From Sphingomonadales bacterium (lineage in GTDB: Bacteria; Pseudomonadota; Alphaproteobacteria; Sphingomonadales; Sphingomonadaceae), in contig JAIXPM010000076.1 in NCBI GenBank assembly GCA_027486275.1, forward strand, positions 1-7,941: a stretch of 7,941 bases of DNA. Direction: 5' to 3'. This document shows positions 1-6,994 of this stretch, piece by piece. The position numbers were made by a program, and so were the translations under genes. The stretch's first letter is position 1, and every line of letters begins with the position of its first letter. The notes beneath the pieces were generated by a model. The model was not told the origin of the DNA. It saw nothing but the letters and a program-made list of their open reading frames with translations, and made no database searches.

Positions 1-2
1 CA

Positions 3-902
3 GACAGCTTCCCGCGGATGCTCATCGTCGAGATCGACCACAGCAATCCCTATTATGACGACAGCTATGCGGTGAATTCCGCCAATCTCGGCCCCTATGG
101 CGATGCCATCATGAAGGAGCTGGTGCCGGAGATCGAAAAGCAGTTCCGCGGCCTTGGCCAAGGCTGGGCGCGCTTCACCTATGGAGGTTCCACCGGCGGC
201 TGGGAAGCGCTGGCCGTGCAGATGTTCTACCCCGATGATTTCAACGGCGCCTTCGCCGCATGCCCCGATCCCATTGATTTCCGTCAATATACCAACATAA
301 ACATCTATGAAGACAAGAATGTCTTCTGGAAGGTCGGCCCGTTCGGCAAGGTCGATCGCCCGGCTCACCGCAACTATCTCGGCCATGTTGATTACACGGT
401 GGAACAGGAACAGCGGCTGGAACTGGTGCTGGGCGACAAATCCCGTTCCGGCCAGCAGTGGGACATCTGGGAAGCTGTCTATTCCCCGCAGGGAGCCGAC
501 GGCTACCCGCAGCGCATCTTCGACAAGCGCACCGGCGTGATCGATCCCAAGGTTGCCGCCCACTGGCGCGAAAATTACGATCTGCGGCACATCATGCAGC
601 GCGACTGGAAGACGCTGGGTCCCAAGATCCGCGACAAGATCTTCCTCTATGTCGGCGACATGGACAATTACTACCTCAACAACGCCGTCTATCTGACCGA
701 GGATTTCCTGAAGAAAGCCGATCCGGCGTTCACGGGCGAAATCGCCTATGGCGACCGCGCCGAACATTGCTGGAACGGCGATCCGAACCAGCCCAACCAC
801 ATCAGCCGCCTGCGCTACCACACCATGTATGTGGACAAGATGCTGAAGCGCATTGAAGCCGCTGCGCCGAAGGGGGCTGATCTGAAGAGCTGGCGCTACT
901 GA
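3..902 (+). CDS. Putative esterase, alpha/beta-hydrolase fold, 5' end outside window
   Basis: This is the C-terminal part of a serine hydrolase resembling the putative esterase family (PF00756, esterase D type). The frame is open to the left edge, with DSFPR before the first ATG at 18, so that ATG is probably internal. Counting from it, 294 residues are visible. The nucleophile elbow YGGSTGGW places Ser58 in a GxSxG motif. GDMDNYY (about 213-219) probably carries the acid residue and AEHCWNG (His250) the catalytic histidine, in the expected order for the fold. The segment between about 90 and 200 is longer than in small esterases and could form a lid or insertion. Whether a signal peptide exists cannot be seen. 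The substrate is unknown; sugar, phenolic or peptide-type esters are all possible. The TGA overlaps the next gene's ATG by one base, suggesting translational coupling. The fold call is fairly sure, the substrate is not. Confidence 0.8.
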   Translation, partial: DSFPRMLIVEIDHSNPYYDDSYAVNSANLGPYGDAIMKELVPEIEKQFRGLGQGWARFTYGGSTGGWEALAVQMFYPDDFNGAFAACPDPIDFRQYTNINIYEDKNVFWKVGPFGKVDRPAHRNYLGHVDYTVEQEQRLELVLGDKSRSGQQWDIWEAVYSPQGADGYPQRIFDKRTGVIDPKVAAHWRENYDLRHIMQRDWKTLGPKIRDKIFLYVGDMDNYYLNNAVYLTEDFLKKADPAFTGEIAYGDRAEHCWNGDPNQPNHISRLRYHTMYVDKMLKRIEAAAPKGADLKSWRY

Positions 903-1162
903 TGGCAGCCCAGCCCGGCCTGTACCGCGTGCAGTGGAACCAGTTCGCCCAGGCCGTCGCCCTGCCGCCGCTGTTCTGGGCCCTGCCCTGGCCCACGCCG
1001 CTGGCGCTGGTCGGACTGTTGCTGCCGCCGCTGGCCCTGGCGCTCAACCTCGTCCTCATCGCCGTGATCAAATGCCCGGCCTGCACCAAACGCCTGATGA
1101 TCAAGGGCCTGATCATCTTCCCCCGCCGCAAATGCCCACACTGCCGCGAAGTGGTCGCGTAA
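902..1162 (+). CDS. Small membrane protein with C-terminal four-cysteine zinc ribbon
   Basis: This 86-residue protein is not a family I can name. It begins with a short polar N-terminus, followed by a strongly hydrophobic stretch from about 17 to 56, rich in Leu, Ala and Pro, which would form one or two membrane segments. The C-terminal 30 residues contain CPAC (Cys58, Cys61) and CPHC (Cys78, Cys81), separated by 16 residues including a basic patch. This is a classic zinc-ribbon (knuckle) layout, expected on the cytoplasmic side because of the flanking Lys and Arg. The ATG overlaps the stop of the upstream esterase (TGATG), so it is probably translated by coupling. Its stop is followed after one codon by the GTG of the SpeE-like gene in the same frame. 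That it is real is supported by position, codon use and the paired CxxC motifs; its function is unknown. Confidence 0.75.
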   Translation: MAAQPGLYRVQWNQFAQAVALPPLFWALPWPTPLALVGLLLPPLALALNLVLIAVIKCPACTKRLMIKGLIIFPRRKCPHCREVVA

Positions 1163-1165
1163 GGC

Positions 1166-1837
1166 GTGATCCCTCGTGAACTGATCGGCGAGGCCGAAGT
1201 GCCCGGCGGCCCGCCGCTGCGGCTCTTCCGGCGCGGCAGCGACTTCATGATCGTGCTGGACCGCAACGAACTGATGAGCACACGCATGCACGGCTCCGAA
1301 GTCGCGCTCGGCACCATGGCCTGCGATCGGCTGGCCGGCCACAAGGCGCCGCATCTGCTCATCGGCGGCTATGGCATGGGCTACACGCTGCGCGCCGTGC
1401 TTGGCCAGTTGGGTCCCACCGCGCGCGTCACTGTCGTCGAACTGGTGCCCGGCATCATCGATTGGGCGCGTGGGCCCATGGCCGCCGTCACCGCCGGCTG
1501 CCTCGATGATCCACGCGTCACCATCACCATGGGCGATGTCGGCGCCTACATGGCCCAGAGCACCGCCCAGTTCGACGCAATCCTGCTCGACGTGGACAAC
1601 GGCCCCGACGGCCTCACCCGCGCCGCCAATGATGGCCTCTACAGCCCCCGCGGCCTTGCCGAAGCCCGCAACGCCCTGCGCCCCGGCGGCATCCTCGCCG
1701 TCTGGTCCGCCGCGCCCGACACCGCCTTCGGCCGCCAGCTTGAACGCAGCGGTTTCAGCGTCGAAACGGTGAAGGTCCGCGCCCGCGAAACCGGCAAGGG
1801 CGCCACGCACATCATCTGGTTCGCTACCAAACGCTGA
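1166..1837 (+). CDS. Spermidine-synthase-like Rossmann-fold protein
   Basis: This 223-residue protein resembles the spermine/spermidine synthase-type methyltransferase fold. LLIGGYGMGYTLR (64-76) is the nucleotide-binding glycine loop. VVELVP carries the acidic residue Glu92 that would bind the ribose. MGDVGAYM (122-129) and LLDVDNGPDGL (140-150) match the later motifs, where true SpeE proteins have a DxxDP-type signature. It is shorter than SpeE (about 280 or more residues): only about 60 residues precede the glycine loop, so most of the N-terminal beta domain is missing. Polyamine synthesis is therefore doubtful, and a methyltransferase or other nucleotide-dependent role is equally possible. 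The GTG start is preferred because residues 15-45 (GPPLRLFRRGSDFMIV and NELMSTRMHGSE) look like conserved family sequence and would be partly lost from the next Met. No good ribosome binding site precedes it, so coupling to the upstream gene is likely. Confidence 0.8.
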   Translation: MIPRELIGEAEVPGGPPLRLFRRGSDFMIVLDRNELMSTRMHGSEVALGTMACDRLAGHKAPHLLIGGYGMGYTLRAVLGQLGPTARVTVVELVPGIIDWARGPMAAVTAGCLDDPRVTITMGDVGAYMAQSTAQFDAILLDVDNGPDGLTRAANDGLYSPRGLAEARNALRPGGILAVWSAAPDTAFGRQLERSGFSVETVKVRARETGKGATHIIWFATKR

Positions 1838-2002
1838 ACAGCCAGGGCGGCATTGCCTCCACCCCTTAGTCAGAACGAAGAAGCGCCTCCGGCGGGCAGG
1901 GACTCGCCTCTGCACCCGTTTGCTTCATTGTCGGCTATTGGGCCGGGAACGGACCGTCCGATCCGGGGCGCGATACAAAGTAAAGCTGACCTGACGCGAG
2001 CG
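1838..2002. other. Convergent intergenic region
   Basis: This 165-base gap lies between the 3' ends of the SpeE-like gene (+) and the desaturase gene (-). It holds the possible terminator described separately and a short palindrome CGGAC-C-GTCCG at 1950-1960. I see no convincing small ORF. Confidence 0.6.
1893..1931 (+). terminator. Possible terminator of the esterase/SpeE-like run
   Basis: CGGG-CAGGG (1893-1901) can pair with CTCTG (1908-1912, one G-T pair) and CCCG (1915-1918) around a six-base loop, with a two-base bulge. A T-rich run (TTTGCTTCATT) follows. It lies 55 bases after the stop. The imperfect stem and interrupted T-run make this tentative. The stem sequence looks like an intergenic repeat I associate with sphingomonads, from memory only. 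Confidence 0.35.
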
Positions 2003-3058
2003 CTATGCGACTGCCGCCGCCTCCCGAAAGGAGATCAGCCGGCGGCGATCTTCGTCCCACAAGGTGAGTGCCAGCGGCCGGATCATCTGCGCGAAGGTGA
2101 AGCGGTTGAGATGACGCAGGTCAGGATAGGCGTTCAGCACCTCTTGCAGGCGATAGAACGGGATACGGCTGGCAAGATGGTGGACGTGATGTACGCCGAT
2201 ATTGGCGGTGAACCAGCGTAGCGGTTGCGGCAAGTCGAGATGGGTGCTGCCGTACAAGGCGGCATCGTGAAACGACCATGCCGTCGCCTTGTCCCAATGC
2301 GCCGTTTCGAACTGATGCTGGATGTAGAAGAGGTAGACCCCGGTCGATGCCGCGATCAGCAGGGTGGGGATCACGACCAACAGGGTCGTGCCCCATCCAA
2401 CCAGGAATATCAGCCCGCTCATCATGCCGGCTATCGCCAGATTGGTGGCGATGGCGCTGACCCAATATTGCACCCCGGCCCGCATCAACCCGATCGGCAA
2501 GCGGTGCCGCAGCAAGAATAAATAAGCAGGGCCAATCCCCAGCAGCACCGCCGGGTGGCGATACAGCCGATAGCCCAGTCGTCCAAGCCTGCTGAGGGAC
2601 TGAAACTCCCTCACAGTCAGCGTATCGATATCGCCATAGCCGCGGGCATCGAGATTGCCGGTGCTGGCATGATGCAGCGTGTGCGCGCGTCGCCAGCAAT
2701 CATACGGCGTAAAGGTCAACACGCCCAGCGCGCGGCCAATCCAGTTATTGCCGGAGCGTTTGGAAAGAAACGCGTCATGCCCGCAATCATGCTGGATGAT
2801 GAAGATGCGCAGCAACAGCAACCCCGCCAGCGGCGCAAGCGCAAGGGCGATCAGATAGCCTGCGTTGATGGCGGCCAGCATGGCTGACACGACACCGAAA
2901 AACGGGACAAGCGTGATCGCCAGTTCCCAGAGGCTGCGGACGGTGTGAGGCCGGGAAAATGGCTTGAGCTGCGAAACCAGCTTGCGCGGCACCAGTGCGG
3001 GGAGGCCAGTGGCAGGAACAGATCCTTGATATGGCATTTCGGTGTTCGCAAAATCCAT
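2003..3058 (-). CDS. Membrane fatty acid desaturase (delta-12/omega-6 type)
   Basis: This is an integral-membrane di-iron desaturase of the FA_desaturase family (PF00487), which introduces a double bond into an acyl chain using oxygen and an electron donor. From the ATG at 3058 it has 351 residues. The three histidine boxes are intact: HDCGH (90-94), HTLHH (126-130) and HHVHH (290-294). The HQFE after the last helix pair (248-251) is also typical of the DesA-like branch. Hydrophobic pairs lie at about 44-63 and 66-87, and at about 199-219 and 223-246, with the boxes on the cytoplasmic face. A GTG nine bases upstream (3067) is an alternative start; both have only a weak GGA ribosome binding site. 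A TATAAG box lies about 40 bases upstream, so it probably has its own promoter. Regiospecificity cannot be read from sequence, and a carotenoid or other lipid substrate is not excluded. Confidence 0.9.
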   Translation of the reverse strand: MDFANTEMPYQGSVPATGLPALVPRKLVSQLKPFSRPHTVRSLWELAITLVPFFGVVSAMLAAINAGYLIALALAPLAGLLLLRIFIIQHDCGHDAFLSKRSGNNWIGRALGVLTFTPYDCWRRAHTLHHASTGNLDARGYGDIDTLTVREFQSLSRLGRLGYRLYRHPAVLLGIGPAYLFLLRHRLPIGLMRAGVQYWVSAIATNLAIAGMMSGLIFLVGWGTTLLVVIPTLLIAASTGVYLFYIQHQFETAHWDKATAWSFHDAALYGSTHLDLPQPLRWFTANIGVHHVHHLASRIPFYRLQEVLNAYPDLRHLNRFTFAQMIRPLALTLWDEDRRRLISFREAAAVA

Positions 3059-3097
3059 GAATTCCACTTTTATCCAAGAGCTTCCGACACGGCGGTT

Positions 3098-3103
3098 CTT
3101 ATA
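3098..3103 (-). promoter_or_regulatory. Possible -10 box for the desaturase gene
   Basis: On the minus strand TATAAG (five of six matches to TATAAT) sits in an AT-rich patch in otherwise GC-rich DNA. It implies a leader of about 25-35 bases before the start. No good -35 hexamer is seen 16-18 bases upstream, so an activator or another sigma factor may be involved. Confidence 0.4.
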
Positions 3104-3180
3104 TTAGGGCGCAAAGATTACAATCGAGATGCGGCGCAGAAAACTGCCCATACGATGAGCAAAAGCGGTCATTCATGCAC

Positions 3181-3218
3181 GCCTGACCTCGGGTCAGGCC
3201 CTATTGAAGCCGGGCCTG
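3181..3218. repeat. Two overlapping inverted repeats, mutually exclusive stems
   Basis: GCCTGACC-TCG-GGTCAGGC (3181-3199) is a perfect 8-base stem. CAGGCCC (3195-3201) and GGGCCTG (3212-3218) form a perfect 7-base stem with a 10-base loop. The bases CAGGC at 3195-3199 belong to both, so only one stem can form at a time. No T-run follows on either strand. Confidence 0.55.
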
Positions 3219-3370
3219 TCCGGATCGAGCTCAAGTCTGCTTTGGAGCTTATGGTCCGGTTGCCCGAACGTCCGTTCTGAGGGCGCAATGCCGTCATGTT
3301 GGTTTGACGACAGCCAACACGGAGCCGCCCAGATTAAACGGGTGCAAGGACAGCGTCCCTGCCCACGTCA

Positions 3371-3389
3371 CCCCGGACTTGATCCGGGG
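3371..3389. repeat. Palindromic intergenic repeat unit
   Basis: CCCCGGA-CTTGA-TCCGGGG is a perfect 7-base stem with a 5-base loop. It starts 18 bases past the cupin stop on the minus strand. The motif, preceded by CGTCA, matches a dispersed repeat I recall from many alphaproteobacterial genomes, often at gene ends. Only one copy is in this window. It might stabilise the 3' end of the clpX-cupin mRNA; without a T-run it is not a standard terminator. Confidence 0.55.
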
Positions 3390-3407
3390 CGGAGGCCCCT
3401 TCTCCCT

Positions 3408-3845
3408 TCAGTCCGCCGCTCCTGGCATCCAGCCCGGCGGCGCCAAGGTGAATCCGGCAAAATCAAATCCCGGCGCAACGATGCAACTGACCAGCGCCCA
3501 CCCCAGATCGGCAACCGCGGCCTGCCAGTGCCCAGCGGGAATGGTCGCCTGGGGGGAATTGCCGGCAGCGACGTCTGGCCCAAGGGTGATCCAGACCGGT
3601 GCATCCTGATCGCTGGCCGCGTGGCCCAGCGCCAGCGGGTGGCCGGCGTGCCAGCACCAGATTTCTGTAGCGTCCACCGTATGCCAATGCGACCGCTGGC
3701 CGGCTTCGAGCAGGAAGTGGATGGCGGTGACGGTGGCGCGCTCCGGCCCACCGACGCGCAGGGTTTCGCGGTACCAGCCGCCCTCCGGATGTGGAGAGAG
3801 GCGCAGCGCCGTGATCAGGCGCTGCGCCTCTCCATTATCCATCAT
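3408..3845 (-). CDS. Cupin_5 / DUF985 family protein
   Basis: This 145-residue single-domain cupin belongs to the DUF985/Cupin_5 group (PF06172, YML079w-like). Visible signatures are the N-terminal LSPHPEGGWYRET (16-28), the first cupin motif FLLEAGQRSHWHTVDATEIW (44-63) with possible metal-ligand histidines, and the C-terminal VAPGFDFAGFTLAPPGW. The length fits the whole family domain, so it looks intact. No reaction is firmly known for the family; it is often annotated only as a cupin. The start is one of two adjacent ATGs (MMDN). It lies 7 bases after the clpX stop with no clear ribosome binding site, so it is probably translated by coupling in the clpX transcript. A link to proteolysis is not implied by its fold. 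The family call is confident, the function is unknown. Confidence 0.87.
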   Translation of the reverse strand: MMDNGEAQRLITALRLSPHPEGGWYRETLRVGGPERATVTAIHFLLEAGQRSHWHTVDATEIWCWHAGHPLALGHAASDQDAPVWITLGPDVAAGNSPQATIPAGHWQAAVADLGWALVSCIVAPGFDFAGFTLAPPGWMPGAAD

Positions 3846-3852
3846 CGGCAGG

Positions 3853-5103
3853 TCAGGCGGCTTTATCGGCCACCATCAGCCTTGTGGGTTGCTTGGTGCC
3901 GGCGACGACATCCTTGTCCACCTGCACTTCTTCGACGCCTTCCAGGCCAGGCAGATCGAACATGGTATCGAGCAAGATGCCTTCCATGATCGAACGCAGG
4001 CCGCGCGCGCCGGTCTTGCGTTCGATGGCGCGTTTGGCGATCGCCGAAAGCGCGTCGGTGGTGAAGGTGAGTTTGGCGCCTTCCATTTCGAACAGGCGGG
4101 CGTACTGCTTCACCAGCGCGTTCTTCGGCTCGGTGAGGATCTTGATCAGCGCCGGTTCGTCCAGATCTTCCAGGGTGGCGATCACCGGCAGGCGGCCGAT
4201 GAATTCCGGGATCAGGCCGAAGCGCAACAGATCTTCCGGCTCGCACTTGCGCAGCAGCTCGCCAACGCGGCGTTCATCCGGCGCGGCGACATGCGCGCCA
4301 AAGCCGATCGAGCGGCCCTGCATACGATCGCCGATGATGCGATCAAGGCCCGAAAAGGCGCCGCCGCAAATGAACAGGATGTTCGTGGTATCGACCTGAA
4401 GGAATTCCTGCTGCGGATGCTTGCGGCCGCCCTGCGGCGGCACGGAGGCGGTGGTGCCTTCCATGATCTTGAGAAGGGCCTGCTGCACGCCTTCGCCGGA
4501 CACATCGCGGGTGATCGACGGGTTGTCAGACTTGCGGCTGATCTTGTCGATTTCATCGATATACACGATGCCACGCTGGGCGCGTTCGACGTTGTAATCG
4601 CTGGCCTGCAGCAATTTCAGGATGATGTTTTCCACATCCTCGCCCACGTAACCGGCTTCGGTCAGCGTGGTGGCATCGGCCATAGTAAATGGCACATCCA
4701 GGATGCGCGCCAGCGTTTGGGCAAGCAGCGTCTTGCCGCAGCCGGTCGGGCCGACGAGCAGGATGTTGGACTTGGCCAGTTCCACTTCGGCACCCTTGCC
4801 GCCGTGGTTCAGCCGCTTGTAGTGGTTGTGGACGGCGACCGACAGCACGCGCTTGGCGTGGAACTGCCCGATCACATAATCATCCAGCACCTTGCAGATT
4901 TCGCGCGGGGTTGGCACGTCGCCGGACTTCTTGACCAGCGCCGTCTTGGTTTCCTCGCGGATGATGTCGTTGCACAGCTCCACACATTCATCGCAGATGA
5001 ACACGGTCGGGCCCGCGATGAGCTTCCTCACCTCGTGCTGGCTCTTGCCACAGAAGCTGCAGTAAAGCGTGCCTTTGCTATCGGTGCCGCCCAGCTTCGT
5101 CAT
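3853..5103 (-). CDS. clpX: ATP-dependent Clp protease ATP-binding subunit ClpX
   Basis: ClpX is the hexameric AAA+ unfoldase that recognises tagged substrates and threads them into ClpP in the cytoplasm. The 416-residue length is typical. The N-terminal zinc-binding domain has Cys15, Cys18, Cys37 and Cys40. Walker A is GPTGCGKT (118-125), the pore-1 loop GYVG (151-154), and Walker B IVYIDEID (179-186). The RKH pore loop is at 227-229, the ClpP-docking IGF loop at 266-268, the arginine-finger region EFIGRLP at 300-306, and sensor 2 GARGLR at 365-370. All are present, so the protein should be active. A strong AGGAAGGA ribosome binding site five bases before the ATG fixes the start. It lies 178 bases downstream of clpP on the same strand, with a possible promoter between them, and the cupin gene follows 7 bases after its stop. 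Confidence 0.98.
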   Translation of the reverse strand: MTKLGGTDSKGTLYCSFCGKSQHEVRKLIAGPTVFICDECVELCNDIIREETKTALVKKSGDVPTPREICKVLDDYVIGQFHAKRVLSVAVHNHYKRLNHGGKGAEVELAKSNILLVGPTGCGKTLLAQTLARILDVPFTMADATTLTEAGYVGEDVENIILKLLQASDYNVERAQRGIVYIDEIDKISRKSDNPSITRDVSGEGVQQALLKIMEGTTASVPPQGGRKHPQQEFLQVDTTNILFICGGAFSGLDRIIGDRMQGRSIGFGAHVAAPDERRVGELLRKCEPEDLLRFGLIPEFIGRLPVIATLEDLDEPALIKILTEPKNALVKQYARLFEMEGAKLTFTTDALSAIAKRAIERKTGARGLRSIMEGILLDTMFDLPGLEGVEEVQVDKDVVAGTKQPTRLMVADKAA

Positions 5104-5108
5104 GACGT

Positions 5109-5116
5109 TCCTTCCT
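5109..5116 (-). promoter_or_regulatory. Ribosome binding site of clpX
   Basis: AGGAAGGA on the minus strand ends five bases before the clpX ATG. It is the strongest ribosome binding site in the window and decides the start. Confidence 0.8.
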
Positions 5117-5139
5117 CACGCCGGCCCGCCATAGCCGAC

Positions 5140-5145
5140 AATATA
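5140..5145 (-). promoter_or_regulatory. Possible -10 box of a clpX promoter
   Basis: TATATT on the minus strand lies about 37 bases before the clpX ATG in GC-rich DNA. There is no good -35 hexamer at normal spacing, so the call is weak. It would let clpX be transcribed apart from clpP. Confidence 0.3.
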
Positions 5146-5190
5146 CGCGCCGGCATGCCACCGGCTTGACAGTGTAGCGATGAATCACCG

Positions 5191-5270
5191 CCTGCCGCAA
5201 GGGCAGGATTACGCCAAAGCGTCACAATTGCGGCAGGGCAATAGCGCCATTCTGACGCCAAGGCCCTGCC
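5191..5270 (-). repeat. Two adjacent stem-loops with shared arm sequence between clpP and clpX
   Basis: CCTGCC-GCAAG-GGCAGG (5191-5207) is a perfect 6-base hairpin. GGCAGGGC (5232-5239) and GCCCTGCC (5263-5270) form a perfect 8-base stem with a 23-base loop. All four arms carry CCTGCC or its complement, so arms can swap partners. No T-run follows on the minus strand. In the clpP-clpX transcript they start 11 bases after the clpP stop. Confidence 0.5.
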
Positions 5271-5281
5271 CCGATGAAGGT

Positions 5282-5911
5282 TCAAGCCGCCTGCGCTTCG
5301 CTTTCCGGCGCCACGGGGCGCTTTTCCATCACGGCGTCGATGATGCCGAATTCCTGGGCTTCCTCGGCGCTCATGAACTTGTCACGCTCCATGGCGTGTT
5401 CGATGGTGGCGAGATCCTTACCCGTGTGCTTCACGTACAAATTGTTGAGAATGCTGCGAATCCGCAGAATTTCACGGGCCTGGATTTCGATATCAGTCGC
5501 CTGGCCCTGGGCGCCGCCCGACGGCTGGTGCACCATGATGCGAGCGTTCTTCAGCGCGATGCGCATGCCCGGCTCACCAGCGGCCAGCAGGAAGCTGCCC
5601 ATCGACGCGGCCTGGCCCACGCACACCGTGCCAACCTTGGGCCGGATATACTGCATGGTATCGTAAATCGCCATGCCGGATGTGATCACCCCGCCCGGAG
5701 AGTTGATATACATGTAAATATCTTTTTTCGGATTTTCCGATTCGAGGAACAGCAGCTGCGCCACGATTACCGAGGCCATATGGTCTTCCACCTGGCCGTT
5801 CACGAACACGATGCGATCACGCAGCAGCCGCGAATAAATGTCGAAGCTGCGTTCGCCGCGGTTCGAGCTTTCGATGACAATGGGAACCAGGCCGGCAACA
5901 GGATCGAACAT
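5282..5911 (-). CDS. clpP: ATP-dependent Clp protease proteolytic subunit ClpP
   Basis: ClpP is the serine peptidase that assembles into two stacked heptamers and degrades proteins delivered by ClpX or ClpA. From the ATG at 5911 the protein is 209 residues. The catalytic triad is Ser103 (GQAASMGSF), His128 ([10 protein letters not shown]) and Asp177 ([11 protein letters not shown]). The 25- and 49-residue spacing equals that of E. coli ClpP, with GLVPIVIE matching the mature N-terminus after a six-residue propeptide. The glycine-rich [11 protein letters not shown] is also present. An AAGGAG six bases before the ATG supports this start over an in-frame GTG at 5929, which would add six residues that include this ribosome binding site. 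The upstream acyltransferase stop is only 17 bases away, so clpP either shares its transcript or has a promoter inside it. clpX follows on the same strand. Confidence 0.98.
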   Translation of the reverse strand: MFDPVAGLVPIVIESSNRGERSFDIYSRLLRDRIVFVNGQVEDHMASVIVAQLLFLESENPKKDIYMYINSPGGVITSGMAIYDTMQYIRPKVGTVCVGQAASMGSFLLAAGEPGMRIALKNARIMVHQPSGGAQGQATDIEIQAREILRIRSILNNLYVKHTGKDLATIEHAMERDKFMSAEEAQEFGIIDAVMEKRPVAPESEAQAA

Positions 5912-5917
5912 GGGAAT

Positions 5918-5923
5918 CTCCTT
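5918..5923 (-). promoter_or_regulatory. Ribosome binding site of clpP
   Basis: AAGGAG on the minus strand is six bases from the ATG at 5911. It lies within the codons that a GTG start at 5929 would read as GKEIP, arguing for the ATG. Confidence 0.75.
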
Positions 5924-5928
5924 TCCCA

Positions 5929-6951
5929 CTAGTTCGGACGTTTACGGCCTGAGTTCAAGGGGGCAAAGGCAATTGCCGCAGGAGGAATCGGCACCGGATT
6001 GCGGAAGTGGGCCCGGCGCCACAGCTCCGCCGGGAGATCGACCCAGCGATGCAGGGCCACGGCGAGCACCGCGGAGATCAGCAGCATGGCCAGCTTCAGC
6101 GCCAGGCCGCCTGCTGGCATCAGCGCCGCCATGGCGGTGATCACCGGGGTGTGGACGAGATACAGGCTGAAAGAGAGGTCACCGGCCCAGCGATCCTGCG
6201 CGCTGGAATATTGGTGCACGCTCCACGCTACGGCCGGCAGCAGCAGCACAGACCAACCCAGATGGGCAAGCTGCACAGCCATATTGGGTGTTTCGATGCC
6301 GTTCTTGAGCAGCACTTCGCGGGCTTGCGGCAGCAAGGCAAGCCCGGCTCCGGCTGCCATGAACAGCAGAACCGAGGCGAACGCCTGGCCGTCGGTAGCC
6401 TTCCAGCGGGATTGCGCCAGCCAGGCACCGCCAGCAAACGCAGGCAGATAGAACAACGCGGTGACAAGACCCGCCGACATAAGGCCGATGCCGACCACCC
6501 AGCCAATCAAGGCCAACAGCCATACTTCGGCCCGCCGCAAGTGAATCAACAGCGGGGCTAGCAACGGGAGCGCCAGATAGAATTGCAGCTCGATATCCAG
6601 CGACCATGCCACGCCCAGCAGCGTTTCATCCCGGCTGGCCAGACCCGGCAGCAGCAGCGCAAGGCCAAACTCGTCCGGCACGTGCGCGCCTTCCACGAAC
6701 AGCAGCAAAGCATTGGCCAGCGCCACAAACAGGAACAGCGGATAGATGCGCAAGAAACGGCTCGCCATGAAACCCGTGGTGCTGCCCGCCCACTCCTGCC
6801 AGGCGCGCGTCACCCAGAACCCGCTGATCATGAAAAAGATCATCACCGCCGGCCGACCCAGGTTGATCGCCGAGAGGTGCGACACAACGACAACCGCCGC
6901 CAGCAGCAAGCGTACCGCGCCAGGACCCAGACGGAATGTCGACAACGGCAT
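5929..6951 (-). CDS. Acyltransferase family 3 membrane protein (OafA/YrhL type)
   Basis: This 340-residue polytopic protein belongs to acyltransferase family 3 (PF01757), whose members O-acylate sugars of lipopolysaccharide, exopolysaccharide, glycolipids or antibiotics. The N-terminal signature is intact: His25 in VVVSHLS, then [11 protein letters not shown] (37-47) and the [10 protein letters not shown] motif (64-73). [17 protein letters not shown] (115-131) and [14 protein letters not shown] (257-270) are the other family motifs. About ten hydrophobic segments are seen, and there is no SGNH domain. The ATG at 6951, with GGAGAGAAGG upstream, is chosen over an in-frame TTG at 7023, because that TTG forms part of a likely -35 box and would add 24 non-family residues. 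It is paralogous to the gene at the right edge. clpP starts 17 bases after its stop. The acyl donor and acceptor are unknown. Confidence 0.9.
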   Translation of the reverse strand: MPLSTFRLGPGAVRLLLAAVVVVSHLSAINLGRPAVMIFFMISGFWVTRAWQEWAGSTTGFMASRFLRIYPLFLFVALANALLLFVEGAHVPDEFGLALLLPGLASRDETLLGVAWSLDIELQFYLALPLLAPLLIHLRRAEVWLLALIGWVVGIGLMSAGLVTALFYLPAFAGGAWLAQSRWKATDGQAFASVLLFMAAGAGLALLPQAREVLLKNGIETPNMAVQLAHLGWSVLLLPAVAWSVHQYSSAQDRWAGDLSFSLYLVHTPVITAMAALMPAGGLALKLAMLLISAVLAVALHRWVDLPAELWRRAHFRNPVPIPPAAIAFAPLNSGRKRPN

Positions 6952-6994
6952 GACCTTCTCTCCGGTGGACGCAACTACACAGCCTGAGGAAGCG

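Larger units (their letters stand above)
3068..3407. other. Intergenic region between cupin and desaturase genes
   Basis: This 340-base stretch contains the desaturase -10 box, two overlapping inverted repeats (3181-3218), a short palindrome GAACG-TC-CGTTC (3266-3277), and a palindromic repeat (3371-3389). Several frames are open on the + strand, but none has a ribosome binding site or a recognisable product, so I call no gene. Confidence 0.6.

Noticed and set aside
896..1915. Open frame of 339 codons on the - strand opposite the zinc-ribbon and SpeE-like genes
   Set aside because: The Ala/Gly/Gln/Arg-rich product without motifs is a mirror of the two better supported + strand genes.
3266..3277. 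GAACG-TC-CGTTC as a LexA site
   Set aside because: Alphaproteobacterial LexA sites are GTTC direct repeats with a 7-base spacer; this is a short inverted repeat with a different layout.
3204..3989. Open frame of 261 codons on the + strand across the cupin gene
   Set aside because: It runs through intergenic palindromes and antisense to the cupin, with no ribosome binding site and no family likeness.
3721..5169. Long open frame of 482 codons on the + strand opposite clpX
   Set aside because: It is antisense to a certain clpX gene, has a low-complexity composition typical of GC-rich shadows, and has no recognisable domain.
5166..5171. TTGACA on the + strand between clpP and clpX
   Set aside because: There is no -10 at normal spacing, and all genes here read on the other strand.
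5180..5932. Open frame of 250 codons opposite clpP
   Set aside because: The His/Arg/Ala-rich shadow lies opposite an intact clpP with all catalytic residues.
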